Positions 1-8,569 are shown, numbered from the stretch's first letter. The stretch is DNA of 35,800 nucleotides from Hyphomicrobiales bacterium (GCA_002401855.1 NVUH01000037.1:1-35800); one strand, 5' to 3'. Made by a program: numbers and translations. Notes: a model not told the origin generated them from the sequence alone.

Positions 1-100
1 TTGCTGAACAACTGAATTCTCGTCCAAGAAAAACTCTGGACTTCAAAACACCAGCATATAAACTACAGGAGGTGTTGCGGTGACCCGTTGAATCCATCCG
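1..100 (+). mobile_element. 3' end of an IS30-family insertion sequence (truncated by window edge)
   Basis: An open frame entering at base 3 and stopping at 81-83 encodes a C-terminal segment with RPRKTLDFKTPA, which matches the conserved end of IS30-family transposases (RPRKTLG-[WFY]-KTPA). The stop lies in TTGCGGTGACCCGTTGAATC (about 76-95), which resembles the inverted repeat found at the right end of this family. Only 26 sense codons are visible, so it cannot be said whether the element is intact outside the window. It sits about 70 bases upstream of pyrG, a place often held by secG in alphaproteobacteria (family knowledge), so it probably separates pyrG from its ancestral upstream gene. 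Confidence 0.7.
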
Positions 101-165
101 GTATAAAAGTTGAAAATTGTATTTATCTTTTGGCTTCTTTGTAGAAATGTGTATTCTGCAATTCC

Positions 166-1794
166 ATGGCGCGATTTATTTTTATAACAGGCGGTGTGGT
201 TTCCTCACTCGGCAAAGGGCTGGCTTCAGCGGCTCTTGGTGCACTGCTTCAATCCCGCGGTTTTTCAGTGAAATTCCGTAAATTAGACCCTTATTTGAAT
301 GTTGATCCAGGCACGATGTCGCCTTATCAGCATGGCGAAGTTTATGTAACCGATGATGGCGCGGAGACCGATTTGGATCTCGGCCATTATGAGCGGTTTA
401 CAGGGGTAAAACTCACTCAAAAAGCCAATGTAACGGCTGGCCGTATTTACCAGCAAGTGCTGGCTAAAGAGCGGCGCGGTGAATATAATGGCGGCACAGT
501 GCAGGTGATCCCGCACGTGACCAACGCGATTAAAGATTTCACTGTAGATAATGTTGATGATGTTGATTTTGTTTTGTGCGAAATCGGCGGCACCGTTGGT
601 GACATTGAAGGCCTGCCATTTTTTGAAGCCATCAGACAGTTAAAACATGAGTTGCCACAAGGCGATGCCATATTTATCCATTTGACTTTATTGCCTTATA
701 TTCCAACGGCAGGTGAGCTCAAAACCAAGCCGACACAGCATAGCGTCAAAGAATTACGCTCTATTGGGATTCAACCCGATATTTTATTGTGCCGCTCTGA
801 TCGCCCCATTCCGAAGACTGAATTGGCTAAGATTGCGTTATTTTGTAACGTACGCGAAGACGCGGTCATTCAAGCATTGGATTTAAACAGCATTTACGAT
901 GTGCCGTTGGCCTATCATGATGAAGGCTTGGATGATGCGGTGCTTGCAGCGTTTGGCATTAAAGACGCGCCCGAACCAGATTTAAGCCGCTGGCATGAAA
1001 TCTCTGAAATTGTTGCCAACCCAGATGGGCATGTGAATGTGACGATTGTGGGTAAATATGTCGAACTTGAAGACGCCTATAAATCCTTAAAAGAAGCCTT
1101 GATGCATGGTGGTATTTCTAACCGTGTGAAAGTCAATCTAACGTGGATTAACTCTGAAACAGTTACTGAAGATAATGTCGATGAATTGCTCAGACAAGCA
1201 GATGCTATATTGGTTGCTGCTGGCTTTGGCGAGCGTGGTACCGAAGGTAAAATTGAGGCGGTTCGATATGCTCGTGAGAAAAAAGTGCCATTTTTTGGTA
1301 TTTGTCTGGGCATGCAAATGGCGGTTATCGAAGCGGCGCGGTATTTGGCAGGCATTGAAGGTGCGAGCAGTAGCGAATTTGGCGCCTGTGAGCATCCAGT
1401 GATTGGTTTGATGACCGAGTGGACCAAAGGCAACGAAAAGGTTGCCCGCGGCGAAAAAGACGATTTAGGCGGCACATTGCGCTTAGGTGCTTATGATTGT
1501 GTGTTTGATAAAGATAGCAAGATTGCCGATATTTACGGTTCGACCGATATTTCTGAACGCCATCGTCATCGCTATGAGGTGAATATCAATTATAAAGCTC
1601 AGCTTGAAGATGCAGGCTTGGTTTTCAGTGGTATGTCGCCAGATGGTGTGCTGCCTGAAACTATTGAATATAAGGATCACCCGTGGTTTATTGGGGTGCA
1701 ATATCATCCAGAGCTTAAATCTCAAATCTTTAAGCCGCATCCATTATTTGTATCATTTATTGAGGCCGCTGCCGAGCAAAGTAGATTGGTCTAA
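166..1794 (+). CDS. pyrG: CTP synthase
   Basis: CTP synthase makes CTP from UTP, ATP and glutamine in the cytoplasm, the last step of de novo pyrimidine nucleotide synthesis. The 542-residue length is normal. The N-terminal synthetase domain (about 1-266) opens with the typical [12 protein letters not shown] phosphate-binding segment and carries the family [12 protein letters not shown] motif. The class I glutamine amidotransferase domain (about 290-542) shows [10 protein letters not shown], the nucleophile Cys at about residue 380 in FGICLGMQ, and the YHPE His/Glu pair near residue 516. The ATG at 166 gives the canonical [10 protein letters not shown] start. Its stop TAA overlaps by one base the ATG of the downstream NUDIX gene, so the two are probably co-translated. 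The upstream 70 bases follow directly on an IS30 end, so the promoter may be derived from or altered by that insertion. Confidence 0.98.
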   Translation: MARFIFITGGVVSSLGKGLASAALGALLQSRGFSVKFRKLDPYLNVDPGTMSPYQHGEVYVTDDGAETDLDLGHYERFTGVKLTQKANVTAGRIYQQVLAKERRGEYNGGTVQVIPHVTNAIKDFTVDNVDDVDFVLCEIGGTVGDIEGLPFFEAIRQLKHELPQGDAIFIHLTLLPYIPTAGELKTKPTQHSVKELRSIGIQPDILLCRSDRPIPKTELAKIALFCNVREDAVIQALDLNSIYDVPLAYHDEGLDDAVLAAFGIKDAPEPDLSRWHEISEIVANPDGHVNVTIVGKYVELEDAYKSLKEALMHGGISNRVKVNLTWINSETVTEDNVDELLRQADAILVAAGFGERGTEGKIEAVRYAREKKVPFFGICLGMQMAVIEAARYLAGIEGASSSEFGACEHPVIGLMTEWTKGNEKVARGEKDDLGGTLRLGAYDCVFDKDSKIADIYGSTDISERHRHRYEVNINYKAQLEDAGLVFSGMSPDGVLPETIEYKDHPWFIGVQYHPELKSQIFKPHPLFVSFIEAAAEQSRLV

Positions 1795-2378
1795 TGATGC
1801 GAACAAATCAATATTTGTCGGGTTTAGTGTCTGAATATCAAACTATATATAAAGGTGAGGATGCTTATGTGTCCTCACTGCTATTTAATCAGCTTGACGA
1901 CGATAAAGATATGTTTGATCGTAAGAATTTTACAGGCCATATCACCGCTAGTGGTTTGGTGCTTAACCAAACATTCGATAAGATATTGCTGATCAATCAC
2001 AAGTTCTTACAAATGTGGCTGCAACCAGGTGGCCATGTCGAAGGTGATGCTGAAATATATAAAGAAGCGAAGCGTGAAATTACCGAAGAAACTGCATTGC
2101 TGGGCTTTGGCTTGCACCCGTGGCATCATCAGAATGATAAATTACCTGATGTGCCGTTCTCAATTGACAGTCATGACATTCCTGCATCACCTCATAAAAA
2201 CGAAGAGCCGCATGTGCATCATGATTTTACATATCTATTTGTTGGGAATTCTAACCAAAAACTAAGGCGCCAAGTTGAAGAGGTTACTGGGGCAGAATGG
2301 TATGAAATTGCTGAAATTACAAATTTAAAAACCGATGTGCATAAATATATCGAGCGAATACAGGCACATATTATCTAA
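1794..2378 (+). CDS. NUDIX hydrolase
   Basis: A 194-residue NUDIX-fold protein that probably hydrolyses a nucleoside-diphosphate-linked substrate; the substrate is unknown. The NUDIX box begins at GGHVEGDAE (about residue 78) and ends with REITEETAL; the metal-binding REITEE core is present. The Glu usual at box position 7 is Ala and the late Gly is also Ala. Relatives with the GGH-x-DGD pattern also lack Glu at that place, so this looks like a subfamily trait rather than damage. The start ATG overlaps the pyrG stop by one base, with a second ATG immediately after, and no clear ribosome site is seen, which suggests translational coupling to pyrG. A housecleaning role next to CTP synthase is an inference. 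Confidence 0.85.
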   Translation: MMRTNQYLSGLVSEYQTIYKGEDAYVSSLLFNQLDDDKDMFDRKNFTGHITASGLVLNQTFDKILLINHKFLQMWLQPGGHVEGDAEIYKEAKREITEETALLGFGLHPWHHQNDKLPDVPFSIDSHDIPASPHKNEEPHVHHDFTYLFVGNSNQKLRRQVEEVTGAEWYEIAEITNLKTDVHKYIERIQAHII

Positions 2379-2490
2379 GGTCAGTTCGTTATCTGTGCGC
2401 AAGTGATTGAGGTTCTGTGATCGTCTATTGACATAATTTCTATTCACCGTTAAATCTTCTTCATCCTTACCACACTATATAAATGGTCAT

Positions 2491-2564
2491 GGCCTCATGG
2501 CGGAGTGGTGACGCAGCGGATTGCAAATCCGCGTACTCCGGTTCGATTCCGGATGAGGCCTCCA
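2491..2564 (+). tRNA. tRNA-Cys (GCA)
   Basis: A complete cloverleaf can be drawn: acceptor ggcctca/tgaggcc (2491-2497 with 2554-2560), anticodon stem gcgga/tccgc around loop ttgcaaa (2521-2527) with anticodon GCA at 2523-2525, and a T arm with the loop ttcgatt. The discriminator base is T (2561), as expected for tRNA-Cys, and CCA is encoded (2562-2564). No copy of its 3' end was seen elsewhere in the window, so there is no sign that it acts as an integration site here. Confidence 0.97.
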
Positions 2565-2639
2565 TTTACTTGCCTATAAGATTAGGTTTTTGTTGGTTTT
2601 CCTAAAAACTTATTTACTTCAATTAGTAATCACGCTAGT

Positions 2640-2711
2640 TAACGGCAACTATACTTTAGTATTATATACTTATGTCAATATGATGACTAGTTTTCGCATA
2701 AGTAACGGCAA
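2640..2711 (+). repeat. Short direct repeat TAACGGCAA upstream of an NTF2-like gene
   Basis: The nonamer TAACGGCAA occurs at 2640-2648 and again at 2703-2711, in an otherwise AT-rich 190-base spacer between tRNA-Cys and the NTF2-like gene at 2755. The second copy is followed by a small palindrome TTACGTAA. The placement, about 45-115 bases before the start codon, would suit a regulator-binding region, but this is inference only. Confidence 0.3.
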
Positions 2712-2754
2712 TAATTTACGTTACGTAATGTAGATTTGACTCGGGGGAGTTGAT

Positions 2755-3162
2755 TTGAAACATTCTCGGTTAATCGACCATTATAATTATGCATTTGATA
2801 CAATGCAATTTGATGAAATGTACGATCTGATGACCGTGGATTTTTATTTTCGCACCCCCTCAATTGAAATCACTGGGCGAGACAATTATATCCGATATGC
2901 TAAAGATATTTTAGATACATATAGTCGAGATACTATGGTTATATATGCGAAATCAGAAGATGAATATATACATGAATATTATTTGACATTTTTAAGCAGT
3001 GTCGATAAATTTTGTGATCGCTTGTTCATTACGGCGCAAATCAAAATAAAAAATGGGCTGATTTCAACTTATATTATTGATTATAATGAAGATAATGTGT
3101 CCGTGGAAATAGAAAATATTTTAAAGGGTTCGTCGCAAAAACATGGAATGTTGTTGAAATAA
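2755..3162 (+). CDS. Small NTF2/SnoaL-like protein (paralogue A1)
   Basis: A 135-residue protein with the size and pattern of the cystatin-like alpha+beta fold: an N-terminal helix (HSRLIDHYNYAFDT), then a D-FYF-R-P-S segment (DFYFRTPSIEI), then strands ending in ISTYIIDY. No catalytic residue can be assigned, so no reaction is proposed. It starts at TTG with a strong GGGGGAG ribosome site at 2743-2749. It is one of four intact paralogues in the window (others at 3395, 8144 and 25609) and is closest to the one at 3395. It stands alone after tRNA-Cys, and codon use is AT-rich relative to pyrG. The reading frame remains open beyond its stop into a relic of another family member. It may be a small-molecule binder, but this is not shown. 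Confidence 0.7.
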   Translation: MKHSRLIDHYNYAFDTMQFDEMYDLMTVDFYFRTPSIEITGRDNYIRYAKDILDTYSRDTMVIYAKSEDEYIHEYYLTFLSSVDKFCDRLFITAQIKIKNGLISTYIIDYNEDNVSVEIENILKGSSQKHGMLLK

Positions 3163-3198
3163 ATTTTGATCACTAATTATGATCAATGGAAACCGCAT

Positions 3199-3315
3199 TT
3201 GGTACATTCGCGCTTAATTGAAAATTATGCATCAGATCATCTATCTAACATTACAAAAGATCTTATGGTTGATACTTGCAAAAAACATGGTTCCATGCAT
3301 AAGAATAGCGATTAA
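3199..3315 (+). pseudogene. Internally deleted relic of an NTF2-like paralogue
   Basis: This frame lies in phase with the upstream gene, after its stop codon. It encodes about 38 residues: VHSRLIENYASDHLSN, then KDLMVD, then directly CKKHGSMHKNSD and a stop. The first part aligns with the N-terminus of paralogue A1 (KHSRLIDHYNYAF...YDLMTVD) and the last part with the C-termini of A1 (SQKHGMLLK) and of the gene at 3395 (VKNHGNPIKN). The whole central domain of about 85 residues is missing, but the frame is kept across the deletion. The TTG at 3199 has no visible ribosome site. I read it as the remains of a tandem duplication; translation as a micro-protein cannot be excluded. Confidence 0.6.
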
Positions 3316-3394
3316 ATAAACTTTAGTACAATAGGCTCGTTTGAATTAGAGAGTTATATTTTGAACCAAACTTGGTATTGCTTTGGAGATGTGA

Positions 3395-3805
3395 ATGGCA
3401 AACCTGCGGTTGATGAAGCAGTTTATAAATATATTCGATACTCAGCAATTGAATGATTTGCAAGACATTTTGGTGGATGATTTTTATTTCAAAAGTCCTA
3501 AGATCGAAATTTTTGGCAAACAAGAATATATTGAATATGCCAAAGATAGCGGCAGCGTTTTTACCACCGATTTGGTGAAGCTATGTGAGCGCGAAGAAAA
3601 TATCTATGTGCATGAATATATTGTCACGATGTTTGATAGCCAAGTGAAGCTAAATGATCAAATACACGTGATTGAATATGTGAAGATCAGAGATGGCCTT
3701 ATCGCTTCATCTATTATCGATTACAAAATGAATGACTTTTCCAATTCAGCACGAATTTTGCTTAAGAATACGGTTAAGAATCACGGCAACCCTATAAAAA
3801 ACTAA
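3395..3805 (+). CDS. Small NTF2/SnoaL-like protein (paralogue A2)
   Basis: A 136-residue protein of the same family as the gene at 2755. Shared features are the N-terminal RLMKQFINIFDT helix, D-DFYFKSPKIEI-G-QEYIEYAKD (compare DFYFRTPSIEITGRDNYIRYAKD in A1), the IIDYK strand near the end, and the terminal KNHG segment. No signal peptide or membrane segment is present, so it is probably cytosolic. The ATG at 3395 follows a GGAG ribosome site at 3385-3388. It is transcribed in the same direction as A1 and the relic between them, which supports local tandem duplication. Function unknown; fold assignment is by pattern only. Confidence 0.7.
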   Translation: MANLRLMKQFINIFDTQQLNDLQDILVDDFYFKSPKIEIFGKQEYIEYAKDSGSVFTTDLVKLCEREENIYVHEYIVTMFDSQVKLNDQIHVIEYVKIRDGLIASSIIDYKMNDFSNSARILLKNTVKNHGNPIKN

Positions 3806-3866
3806 TGGCTTTTGCTGCCTATCTTTGATATTCCACAAGCTAATATATTTATAAGGTGATAAGCAG

Positions 3867-4445
3867 ATGAGTGTCGAAACATTATTGCAAGAACGCGCTG
3901 GTTCTAAATGTGAATTATGTAATGCAACGGATGGGTTGCAAAGCTTTAAAGTGGCTCCAAAATCAGGCATAGCGGTTGATGATCTGGTACTGATTTGCGA
4001 CACTTGCCAAGCTCAAATTACCCAAATTGCGGATATTAATGTCAATCATTGGCATTGCTTAAATGAAAGCATGTGGAGCGAAGTGTCTGCAGTTAAAGTT
4101 GTGGCGTGGCGTATGCTGCATAATTTGTCCGATGAGGGTTGGGCTCGTGATGCGTTGGATATGATATATTTGGATGATGCTGACATGGCATGGGCGCAAG
4201 ATGGTTTTGTAGCCACTAATGACGAGAGCGCCATCATTCACCGTGATAGCAATGGCACACAACTCGTTGCAGGTGACGGTGTGAGCCTGATTAAAAGCTT
4301 AGATGTAAAAGGTACCACATTCACAGCCAAACGCGGCACAGCGGTGCGTAATATTTCTTTGGTGGTCGATAATGCCGAACAAATTGAAGGGCGGGTCAAT
4401 GGCCAAAAAATTATCATCCTGACTAAATTTGTCAAAAAGTTATAA
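3867..4445 (+). CDS. phnA: PhnA (YjdM)-type zinc-ribbon protein
   Basis: A 192-residue protein of the PhnA/YjdM family, named for alkylphosphonate uptake although that role is not established for the family. The N-terminus carries a zinc-ribbon with two knuckles, CELC (about 16-19) and CDTC (about 49-52). The C-terminal 60 residues, from GDGVSLIKSLDVKG to the final TKFVKKL, form the SH3-like PhnA domain with the characteristic KRGT-xVRNISL segment. The start ATG is preceded by AAGG at 3853-3856. There are no C-P lyase or phosphonatase genes nearby, so a phosphonate role is not supported by context. It converges end to end, with no gap, on the response regulator gene. Confidence 0.88.
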   Translation: MSVETLLQERAGSKCELCNATDGLQSFKVAPKSGIAVDDLVLICDTCQAQITQIADINVNHWHCLNESMWSEVSAVKVVAWRMLHNLSDEGWARDALDMIYLDDADMAWAQDGFVATNDESAIIHRDSNGTQLVAGDGVSLIKSLDVKGTTFTAKRGTAVRNISLVVDNAEQIEGRVNGQKIIILTKFVKKL

Positions 4446-4973
4446 TTAAACCTGTTCTTCCACCGTGGTTTTTGGTTTTACTTTTTGACCACGCCGTTCG
4501 GGGCCATTATACCCTGATTTTTTGATTCGCCGACGGTCAGGGCCAAAATATTGCGGTGTTTCAATAAATTTCCGTGGATGCTCAATGACTTCTGTAATTC
4601 TGGCATTTAGGCTTTTTGCACTGATTGGCTTGCAGATGAATTCATTAACCCCGACATCACGCGCAGCTTGAATGCGCGAGCGCTCGGTATATGCCGATAT
4701 CATAATGATGGGTATGTAATGATTGGGCGAGTCGTTGGCGGTGCGCACCATGCGGGTGAATTCTATGCCGTCTAAAGTGTTCATCTTATTGTCGAGCAAA
4801 ATTATATCAATTTTTGTGCTGGTTAATTCTTCAAAGCCTGAGATCGCGTCATTGGCATCATATATTTCATGCACACCAAAACCATGCAATAAGGTTTTGA
4901 GAATGGTCACCATCATACTATTATCATCAATGATTAAAAAACTTAAATTGGTAATTTTTGGCTTGCTGAACAT
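4446..4973 (-). CDS. Stand-alone response regulator (CheY-like receiver)
   Basis: A receiver domain of about 125 residues with the acidic pair in LIIDDN, the phospho-acceptor Asp in IILLDNKM, a switch Ser in IIMISAYTE and the Lys of FICKP. A basic tail follows, with two related motifs, FGPDRRR and GPERRG, that recur in small alphaproteobacterial receiver proteins. There is no DNA-binding or enzymatic output domain, so it probably acts by protein contact. The ATG at 4973 is preferred because an AGG lies just upstream; an in-frame GTG at 5000 would add nine residues but has no ribosome site. No histidine kinase gene is in the window. Its stop touches the phnA stop. Confidence 0.88.
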   Translation of the reverse strand: MFSKPKITNLSFLIIDDNSMMVTILKTLLHGFGVHEIYDANDAISGFEELTSTKIDIILLDNKMNTLDGIEFTRMVRTANDSPNHYIPIIMISAYTERSRIQAARDVGVNEFICKPISAKSLNARITEVIEHPRKFIETPQYFGPDRRRIKKSGYNGPERRGQKVKPKTTVEEQV

Positions 4974-5086
4974 ATGTAACCTATATTGAATGTTAATCAC
5001 GCCAAACTAGTTAAGTTAAACCTTCAATTAAATTGACATTCTTGTCCATGATTTTTGAAAAAGTGATTTAGAACTGTTGATTTATG

Positions 5087-5108
5087 GTAAGCATTTTGCT
5101 AATCACAC
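5087..5108 (+). repeat. Direct repeat copy 1 (GTAAG...GCTAATCACAC)
   Basis: A 22-base segment with the core GCTAATCACAC matches the segment at 7887-7908 at about 19 of 22 positions, in the same orientation and 2,800 bases away. The two copies bracket the tviC/tviB pair. A third, weaker match to the core (TTTCGCTAATTACAT) is at 7955-7969. The copies might be remains of the flanks of a mobile element or regulator sites; the sequence does not decide. Confidence 0.45.
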
Positions 5109-5126
5109 GGGGTTTATCTGAGGTGC

Positions 5127-5416
5127 TCGTTGCCTGAAGATGCAGTTGAAGTGTTTGATGTGGACAGAAGACAAAGCAAGCCAAAAGCCCTTCACGCTAA
5201 AATAGGGGAGCTGGCTGTCGCCAATGATTTTTCGTAAGAAAAGCTAGCGCCTTGGCTCGATAAATGAGGGTTAGCATGATTAACAAGCAACTTCCAAAAC
5301 TGGCTATAAAATTTCTATGTCAGCTATTGTCAATATCACGTTCATCAATTTATCGGTAAGCTAAAGGCGAAACTGTTTATAACCTTAAAACGAAACGTTC
5401 AAAAGACATTTGTTAA
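5127..5416 (+). pseudogene. Decayed IS3-family transposase (orfA 3' part and orfB 5' part)
   Basis: The stretch from 5127 reads as the end of an IS3-family OrfA: a coiled-coil-like ALHAKIGELAVANDF segment resembling the usual LHAKIGQL-x-VENDFL, then in-frame stops at 5235 and 5265. From the ATG at 5276 a second frame encodes MINKQLPKLAIKFLCQLLSI, then SRSSIYR, stop, AKGET, which matches the start of OrfB (typically M-I-D-x-x-x-x-LS-x-x-x-QC-x-LL-x-xSRSS-x-Y-x-PKGE). The frame continues past a stop at 5357 to about 5416. No catalytic DDE region remains. This fills most of the 457-base gap between the response regulator and tviC; the remainder of the gap is AT-rich with nothing recognised. Confidence 0.75.
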
Positions 5417-5457
5417 ATATGCTGCTGCGGGAAAATAACTTAATATTAATTTGCTAT

Positions 5458-6483
5458 TTAGGTTTTCAAAAATGTCGTATACCAAGGCATAGCTTTTAAA
5501 ATACCACTCTTAATATCAAATTCGGGTTCATAGTGAAGCAAGTTTTTAATTTTTGTAATGTCAGCTTGTGAGTGGCGTACATCGCCTATTCTGAAATCTT
5601 CATAAACGGGTGATTTTTTATAGTTTATTTGATTTCCAGCTAGGGCAAGCGAAATGTTGGAAAACAATTCGTTCAAAGAGGTGCGATCACCAACCGCTAC
5701 ATTATATATTTGGTTTAGGCCTTGTTCTTCGGCAGTCGCAGAAAGAATATTGGCCTGAACAGTATTTTCTATAAAACAAAAGTCGCGACTTGTTTCGCCA
5801 TCGCCATTTATAATAACCTCTTCGTCGCCAATCATGGCTGCCGTCCATTTCGGAATGACTGCAGCATATGCCCCATTAGGGTCTTGGCGTTGGCCAAATA
5901 CATTAAAGTATCGCAGGCCAATGCTATTAAAATCATAGGTCCGTTTGAAGACAGCCGCATATAGTTCATTTACGTATTTTGTAACTGCATATGGAGACAA
6001 TGGATTGCCTATAGTCTCTTCAACTTTGGGTAAAGCTGGATGGTCGCCATAGGTGGAGCTAGAGGCAGCATAAACAAAATTCTTAACTTTTGCATTTTTA
6101 GCGGCGGTTAGCATATTTAAAAAACCAGTAATGTTTGAAGAATTTGTCAGAATTGGGTCGGCAATAGACCTTGGAACCGAGCCTAATGCCGCCTGATGCA
6201 ATACATAATCAACATTCTGTGTTGCATTTTCACAAGTTTCAAAATCTCGTATGTCACCTGAAATAAAGCTAAAATTGGCCCAATTTTCATCAGAAACTAA
6301 AGATTTCACCTCATCAAGATTATGATGATGGCCGGTTGCAAAATTATCGAGGCCAACCACCTTTTGATTTAAAAGTAACAAAGTTTCTAATAAATTTGAG
6401 CCAATAAATCCAGCAACACCAGTAATCAACCATGTTTTTGGGGAAGCGCTTAGCATCGCTTTGATTTCATTATAATGTGTCAT
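5458..6483 (-). CDS. tviC: UDP-GlcNAc(A) 4-epimerase, TviC/WbpP type
   Basis: An extended short-chain dehydrogenase/reductase of 341 residues that would interconvert the 4-epimers of UDP-N-acetylhexosamines or their uronic acids. The Rossmann motif is [10 protein letters not shown] (about 21-30), the catalytic Ser/Tyr/Lys set is in [11 protein letters not shown] and SPYAVTKY, and [21 protein letters not shown] is the signature of the WbpP/TviC subgroup. Overall similarity to Vi-antigen TviC is obvious from memory of the family, including the N-terminal [15 protein letters not shown]. It follows the dehydrogenase gene by two bases on the same strand, so both would act in turn to form UDP-GalNAcA, a capsule or O-antigen precursor. 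No glycosyltransferases or export genes lie nearby. The region is AT-rich compared with pyrG and the lig genes, which fits transfer. Confidence 0.9.
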   Translation of the reverse strand: MTHYNEIKAMLSASPKTWLITGVAGFIGSNLLETLLLLNQKVVGLDNFATGHHHNLDEVKSLVSDENWANFSFISGDIRDFETCENATQNVDYVLHQAALGSVPRSIADPILTNSSNITGFLNMLTAAKNAKVKNFVYAASSSTYGDHPALPKVEETIGNPLSPYAVTKYVNELYAAVFKRTYDFNSIGLRYFNVFGQRQDPNGAYAAVIPKWTAAMIGDEEVIINGDGETSRDFCFIENTVQANILSATAEEQGLNQIYNVAVGDRTSLNELFSNISLALAGNQINYKKSPVYEDFRIGDVRHSQADITKIKNLLHYEPEFDIKSGILKAMPWYTTFLKT

Positions 6484-6485
6484 AT

Positions 6486-7760
6486 TTACAATCTAATATC
6501 TGTTTCGGAGCTTTTAAATACATATTTTAAATCGTAGATTAGACCATCCTCTTTTAAGAATTTTCTAACGCCTTGGGCACCAATTTCTGCAAATTGCTTG
6601 TGAGCCACCGCAACAATTGCGGCGTCATACCTATTTTCGTCGGGGGCAGTGATTAGTTCAAGGTCATATTCTTTTTCGGCTTGTTCAGCCGATGCCCAAG
6701 GATCGAATACTGAAACATTTACATTATAAGTTTTTAATTCTTCGATAATATCAATAACTCTTGTGTTTCTTAAGTCAGGGCAGTTTTCTTTAAAGGTTAA
6801 GCCCATAATTAAAATATTTGCTTCATCGACATGAATTCGTTTTTTAATCATTGATTTAACGAGTTCTGTGACAATATATTTACCCATGCCATCATTAATG
6901 CGTCGACCTGCTAAAATAATCTCAGGATTATAACCAACAGATTGTGCTTTGTATGTTAGATAATATGGATCAACACCAATACAATGCCCCCCCACAAGAC
7001 CAGGCCTAAATGGCAAAAAATTCCATTTGGTTCCCGCGGCTTCTAAAACCTCTTCGGTATCAATATTAAGCTTGTTGAATATTATCGATAATTCATTGAT
7101 CAGCGCTATGTTTAAATCTCTTTGTGTATTCTCAATGACTTTTGCAGCTTCAGCAACCCGAATAGACGAAACTGAATGAGTTCCAGCAGTGATAATTTGT
7201 CCGTATAATTCATCTACAAGCTTAGTGACTTTAGGGTTAGATCCAGACGTGACTTTCTTAATAGTGGTCACTCTATGCTCTTTATCGCCTGGGTTAATTC
7301 GCTCGGGGCTATAACCAGCAAAGAAATCAACATTATATTTCAACCCAGATATTCGTTCAATGATTGGAATACAAACTTCTTCAGTTGCGCCTGGGTAGAC
7401 GGTTGATTCATAAATAACAATATCGTCTTTCTTAACGACACCACCCAGCATTTCACTTGCTTTAATAAGTGGTGTCAAATCGGGGCTATTATTCTCATCA
7501 ATTGGAGTTGGAACGGTTACAATATATATGTTTACGTCAGTCAAATCTTCTACGTTTGAAGTATAGTTTAGGAATTTAGAAGATTTCATTTCATCACTAG
7601 AAACTTCTAATGTATGGTCCGTTCCTTTGTTCAATTCATTTATTCTTTTCATATGAATATCAAAGCCCAGCGTGTTTATTTTTTTGCCAAACTCAACGGC
7701 TAGTGGTAATCCAACATAACCAAGACCAATAATACCCAATTTAATATTATCTGTTTTCAT
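6486..7760 (-). CDS. tviB: UDP-N-acetyl-D-glucosamine 6-dehydrogenase, TviB type
   Basis: A 424-residue UDP-sugar dehydrogenase of the TviB/WbpA group, which oxidises UDP-GlcNAc to UDP-GlcNAcA with two NAD. The N-terminal NAD site is [17 protein letters not shown] (about 9-25). The central domain has TVYPGATEE and [10 protein letters not shown], and the active-site Cys is in [17 protein letters not shown]. The C-terminal UDP-binding domain has [13 protein letters not shown] [17 protein letters not shown] and a final Rossmann half with VFDPWA. Length and motifs look intact. It is the first gene of a two-gene minus-strand unit with tviC; its upstream 380-base spacer is AT-rich and would hold the promoter. 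Confidence 0.92.
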   Translation of the reverse strand: MKTDNIKLGIIGLGYVGLPLAVEFGKKINTLGFDIHMKRINELNKGTDHTLEVSSDEMKSSKFLNYTSNVEDLTDVNIYIVTVPTPIDENNSPDLTPLIKASEMLGGVVKKDDIVIYESTVYPGATEEVCIPIIERISGLKYNVDFFAGYSPERINPGDKEHRVTTIKKVTSGSNPKVTKLVDELYGQIITAGTHSVSSIRVAEAAKVIENTQRDLNIALINELSIIFNKLNIDTEEVLEAAGTKWNFLPFRPGLVGGHCIGVDPYYLTYKAQSVGYNPEIILAGRRINDGMGKYIVTELVKSMIKKRIHVDEANILIMGLTFKENCPDLRNTRVIDIIEELKTYNVNVSVFDPWASAEQAEKEYDLELITAPDENRYDAAIVAVAHKQFAEIGAQGVRKFLKEDGLIYDLKYVFKSSETDIRL

Positions 7761-8143
7761 AAGTTTTCTTTCATGAGTAATTTTGGAGCCAGAATAACTT
7801 TATATATAGAATATATCAAGCTTCTAGATACAAAGTTTAATTCACGGTTAATTTCGACAATCATAGTATTAAAGTCTATGTTGAAAGTAAGTGTTTCGCT
7901 AATCACACTGGTTTGTCTTTACTTATAGTTCCAAGGTAAGATGATGGCGCTTAATTTCGCTAATTACATGAAATTTATGTATAATTAACCCCGCAGATAA
8001 AATGACATATGCTAAAAAAATGGCTTTGGCTTAATAATTACGTGAGGTACATTTTTTTTGTATTAATCAATATTAATTGATTTAATTATGTGTGTTAAGT
8101 GATTAGTATAAATATATAAAATGGCTTATTTGAGGGGAATGGC
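7761..8143. other. AT-rich intergenic region between tviB and an NTF2-like gene
   Basis: A 383-base divergent spacer that should contain promoters for tviB (minus) and the NTF2-like gene at 8144 (plus). It holds direct repeat copy 2 (7887-7908, core GCTAATCACAC) and a weaker core at 7955-7969. A nearly palindromic AT run, ATCAATATTAATTGAT, lies near 8066-8081. No coding capacity, RNA gene or clear terminator is seen. Confidence 0.5.
7887..7908 (+). repeat. Direct repeat copy 2 (GTAAG...GCTAATCACAC)
   Basis: Partner of the copy at 5087-5108, with about 19 of 22 positions identical. It lies about 130 bases upstream of the tviB start, and a further degenerate core follows at 7955-7969. Confidence 0.45.
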
Positions 8144-8512
8144 TTGTCGAAAAATTATAGATTAGTAGAATATTTTGTTAGTGAATTTTATAGAGATAAA
8201 CCTCAAGAGCTGGAACATATTGTATCTCCAACCTTTGTATTTAAAAGCCCAGTTAGTGGAGAATTAAATTTTGCTCAATATGTTGAGTGTGTTTTGTCAT
8301 ATTTTGAAAATTCTGAAATTAATATTGATAATATTAGTTCTAAAGACGATGTCGGTTTCGTCGTAGATTCTACAACTGAGTTGAAGAATAATACTGCCGC
8401 ATATGGTCAAAAAATTTCTAATAAAGTTAAAATAGTCGTCAAAAATGATCTTATTGAGGTTGTTGAATATGGTTTCGCGACTCTTGAGGCAGAAATTATT
8501 GAATTTAAGTGA
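8144..8512 (+). CDS. Small NTF2/SnoaL-like protein (paralogue B1)
   Basis: A 122-residue protein related to those at 2755, 3395 and 25609. Its N-terminus, SKNYRLVEYFVSEFYRD, closely matches SKNLRLINYFISEFYSN of the gene at 25609, followed by HIVSPTFVFKSP (compare HVVSPHFQFFSH). The C-terminal KVKIVVKNDLIEVVEYGF strand pair matches the family. The start is TTG, with a GAGGGGA ribosome site at 8132-8138. It stands alone, ends in a strong terminator, and is AT-rich. No catalytic residues can be assigned and the function is unknown. Confidence 0.7.
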   Translation: MSKNYRLVEYFVSEFYRDKPQELEHIVSPTFVFKSPVSGELNFAQYVECVLSYFENSEINIDNISSKDDVGFVVDSTTELKNNTAAYGQKISNKVKIVVKNDLIEVVEYGFATLEAEIIEFK

Positions 8513-8538
8513 TTTTGCTTAGATGTCTTACTCAAAAA

Positions 8539-8569
8539 AAACCCGCTTCTAAACTTTAGAGGCGGGTTT
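8539..8569. terminator. Bidirectional intrinsic terminator
   Basis: An inverted repeat AAACCCGCTTCTAAA / TTTAGAGGCGGGTTT (8539-8553 and 8555-8569, one G-T-type pair) lies between the convergent NTF2-like gene and the yciI-like gene. A-rich and T-rich flanks on the respective strands fit termination in both directions. Confidence 0.85.

Noticed and set aside
1794..2378. NUDIX protein as catalytically dead because box position 7 is Ala
   Set aside because: The metal-binding REITEE core is intact and related GGH-type NUDIX proteins also lack Glu at that position.
2491..2564. tRNA-Cys as an integration site for the NTF2-like/tvi region
   Set aside because: No second copy of the tRNA 3' end and no integrase gene were found downstream.
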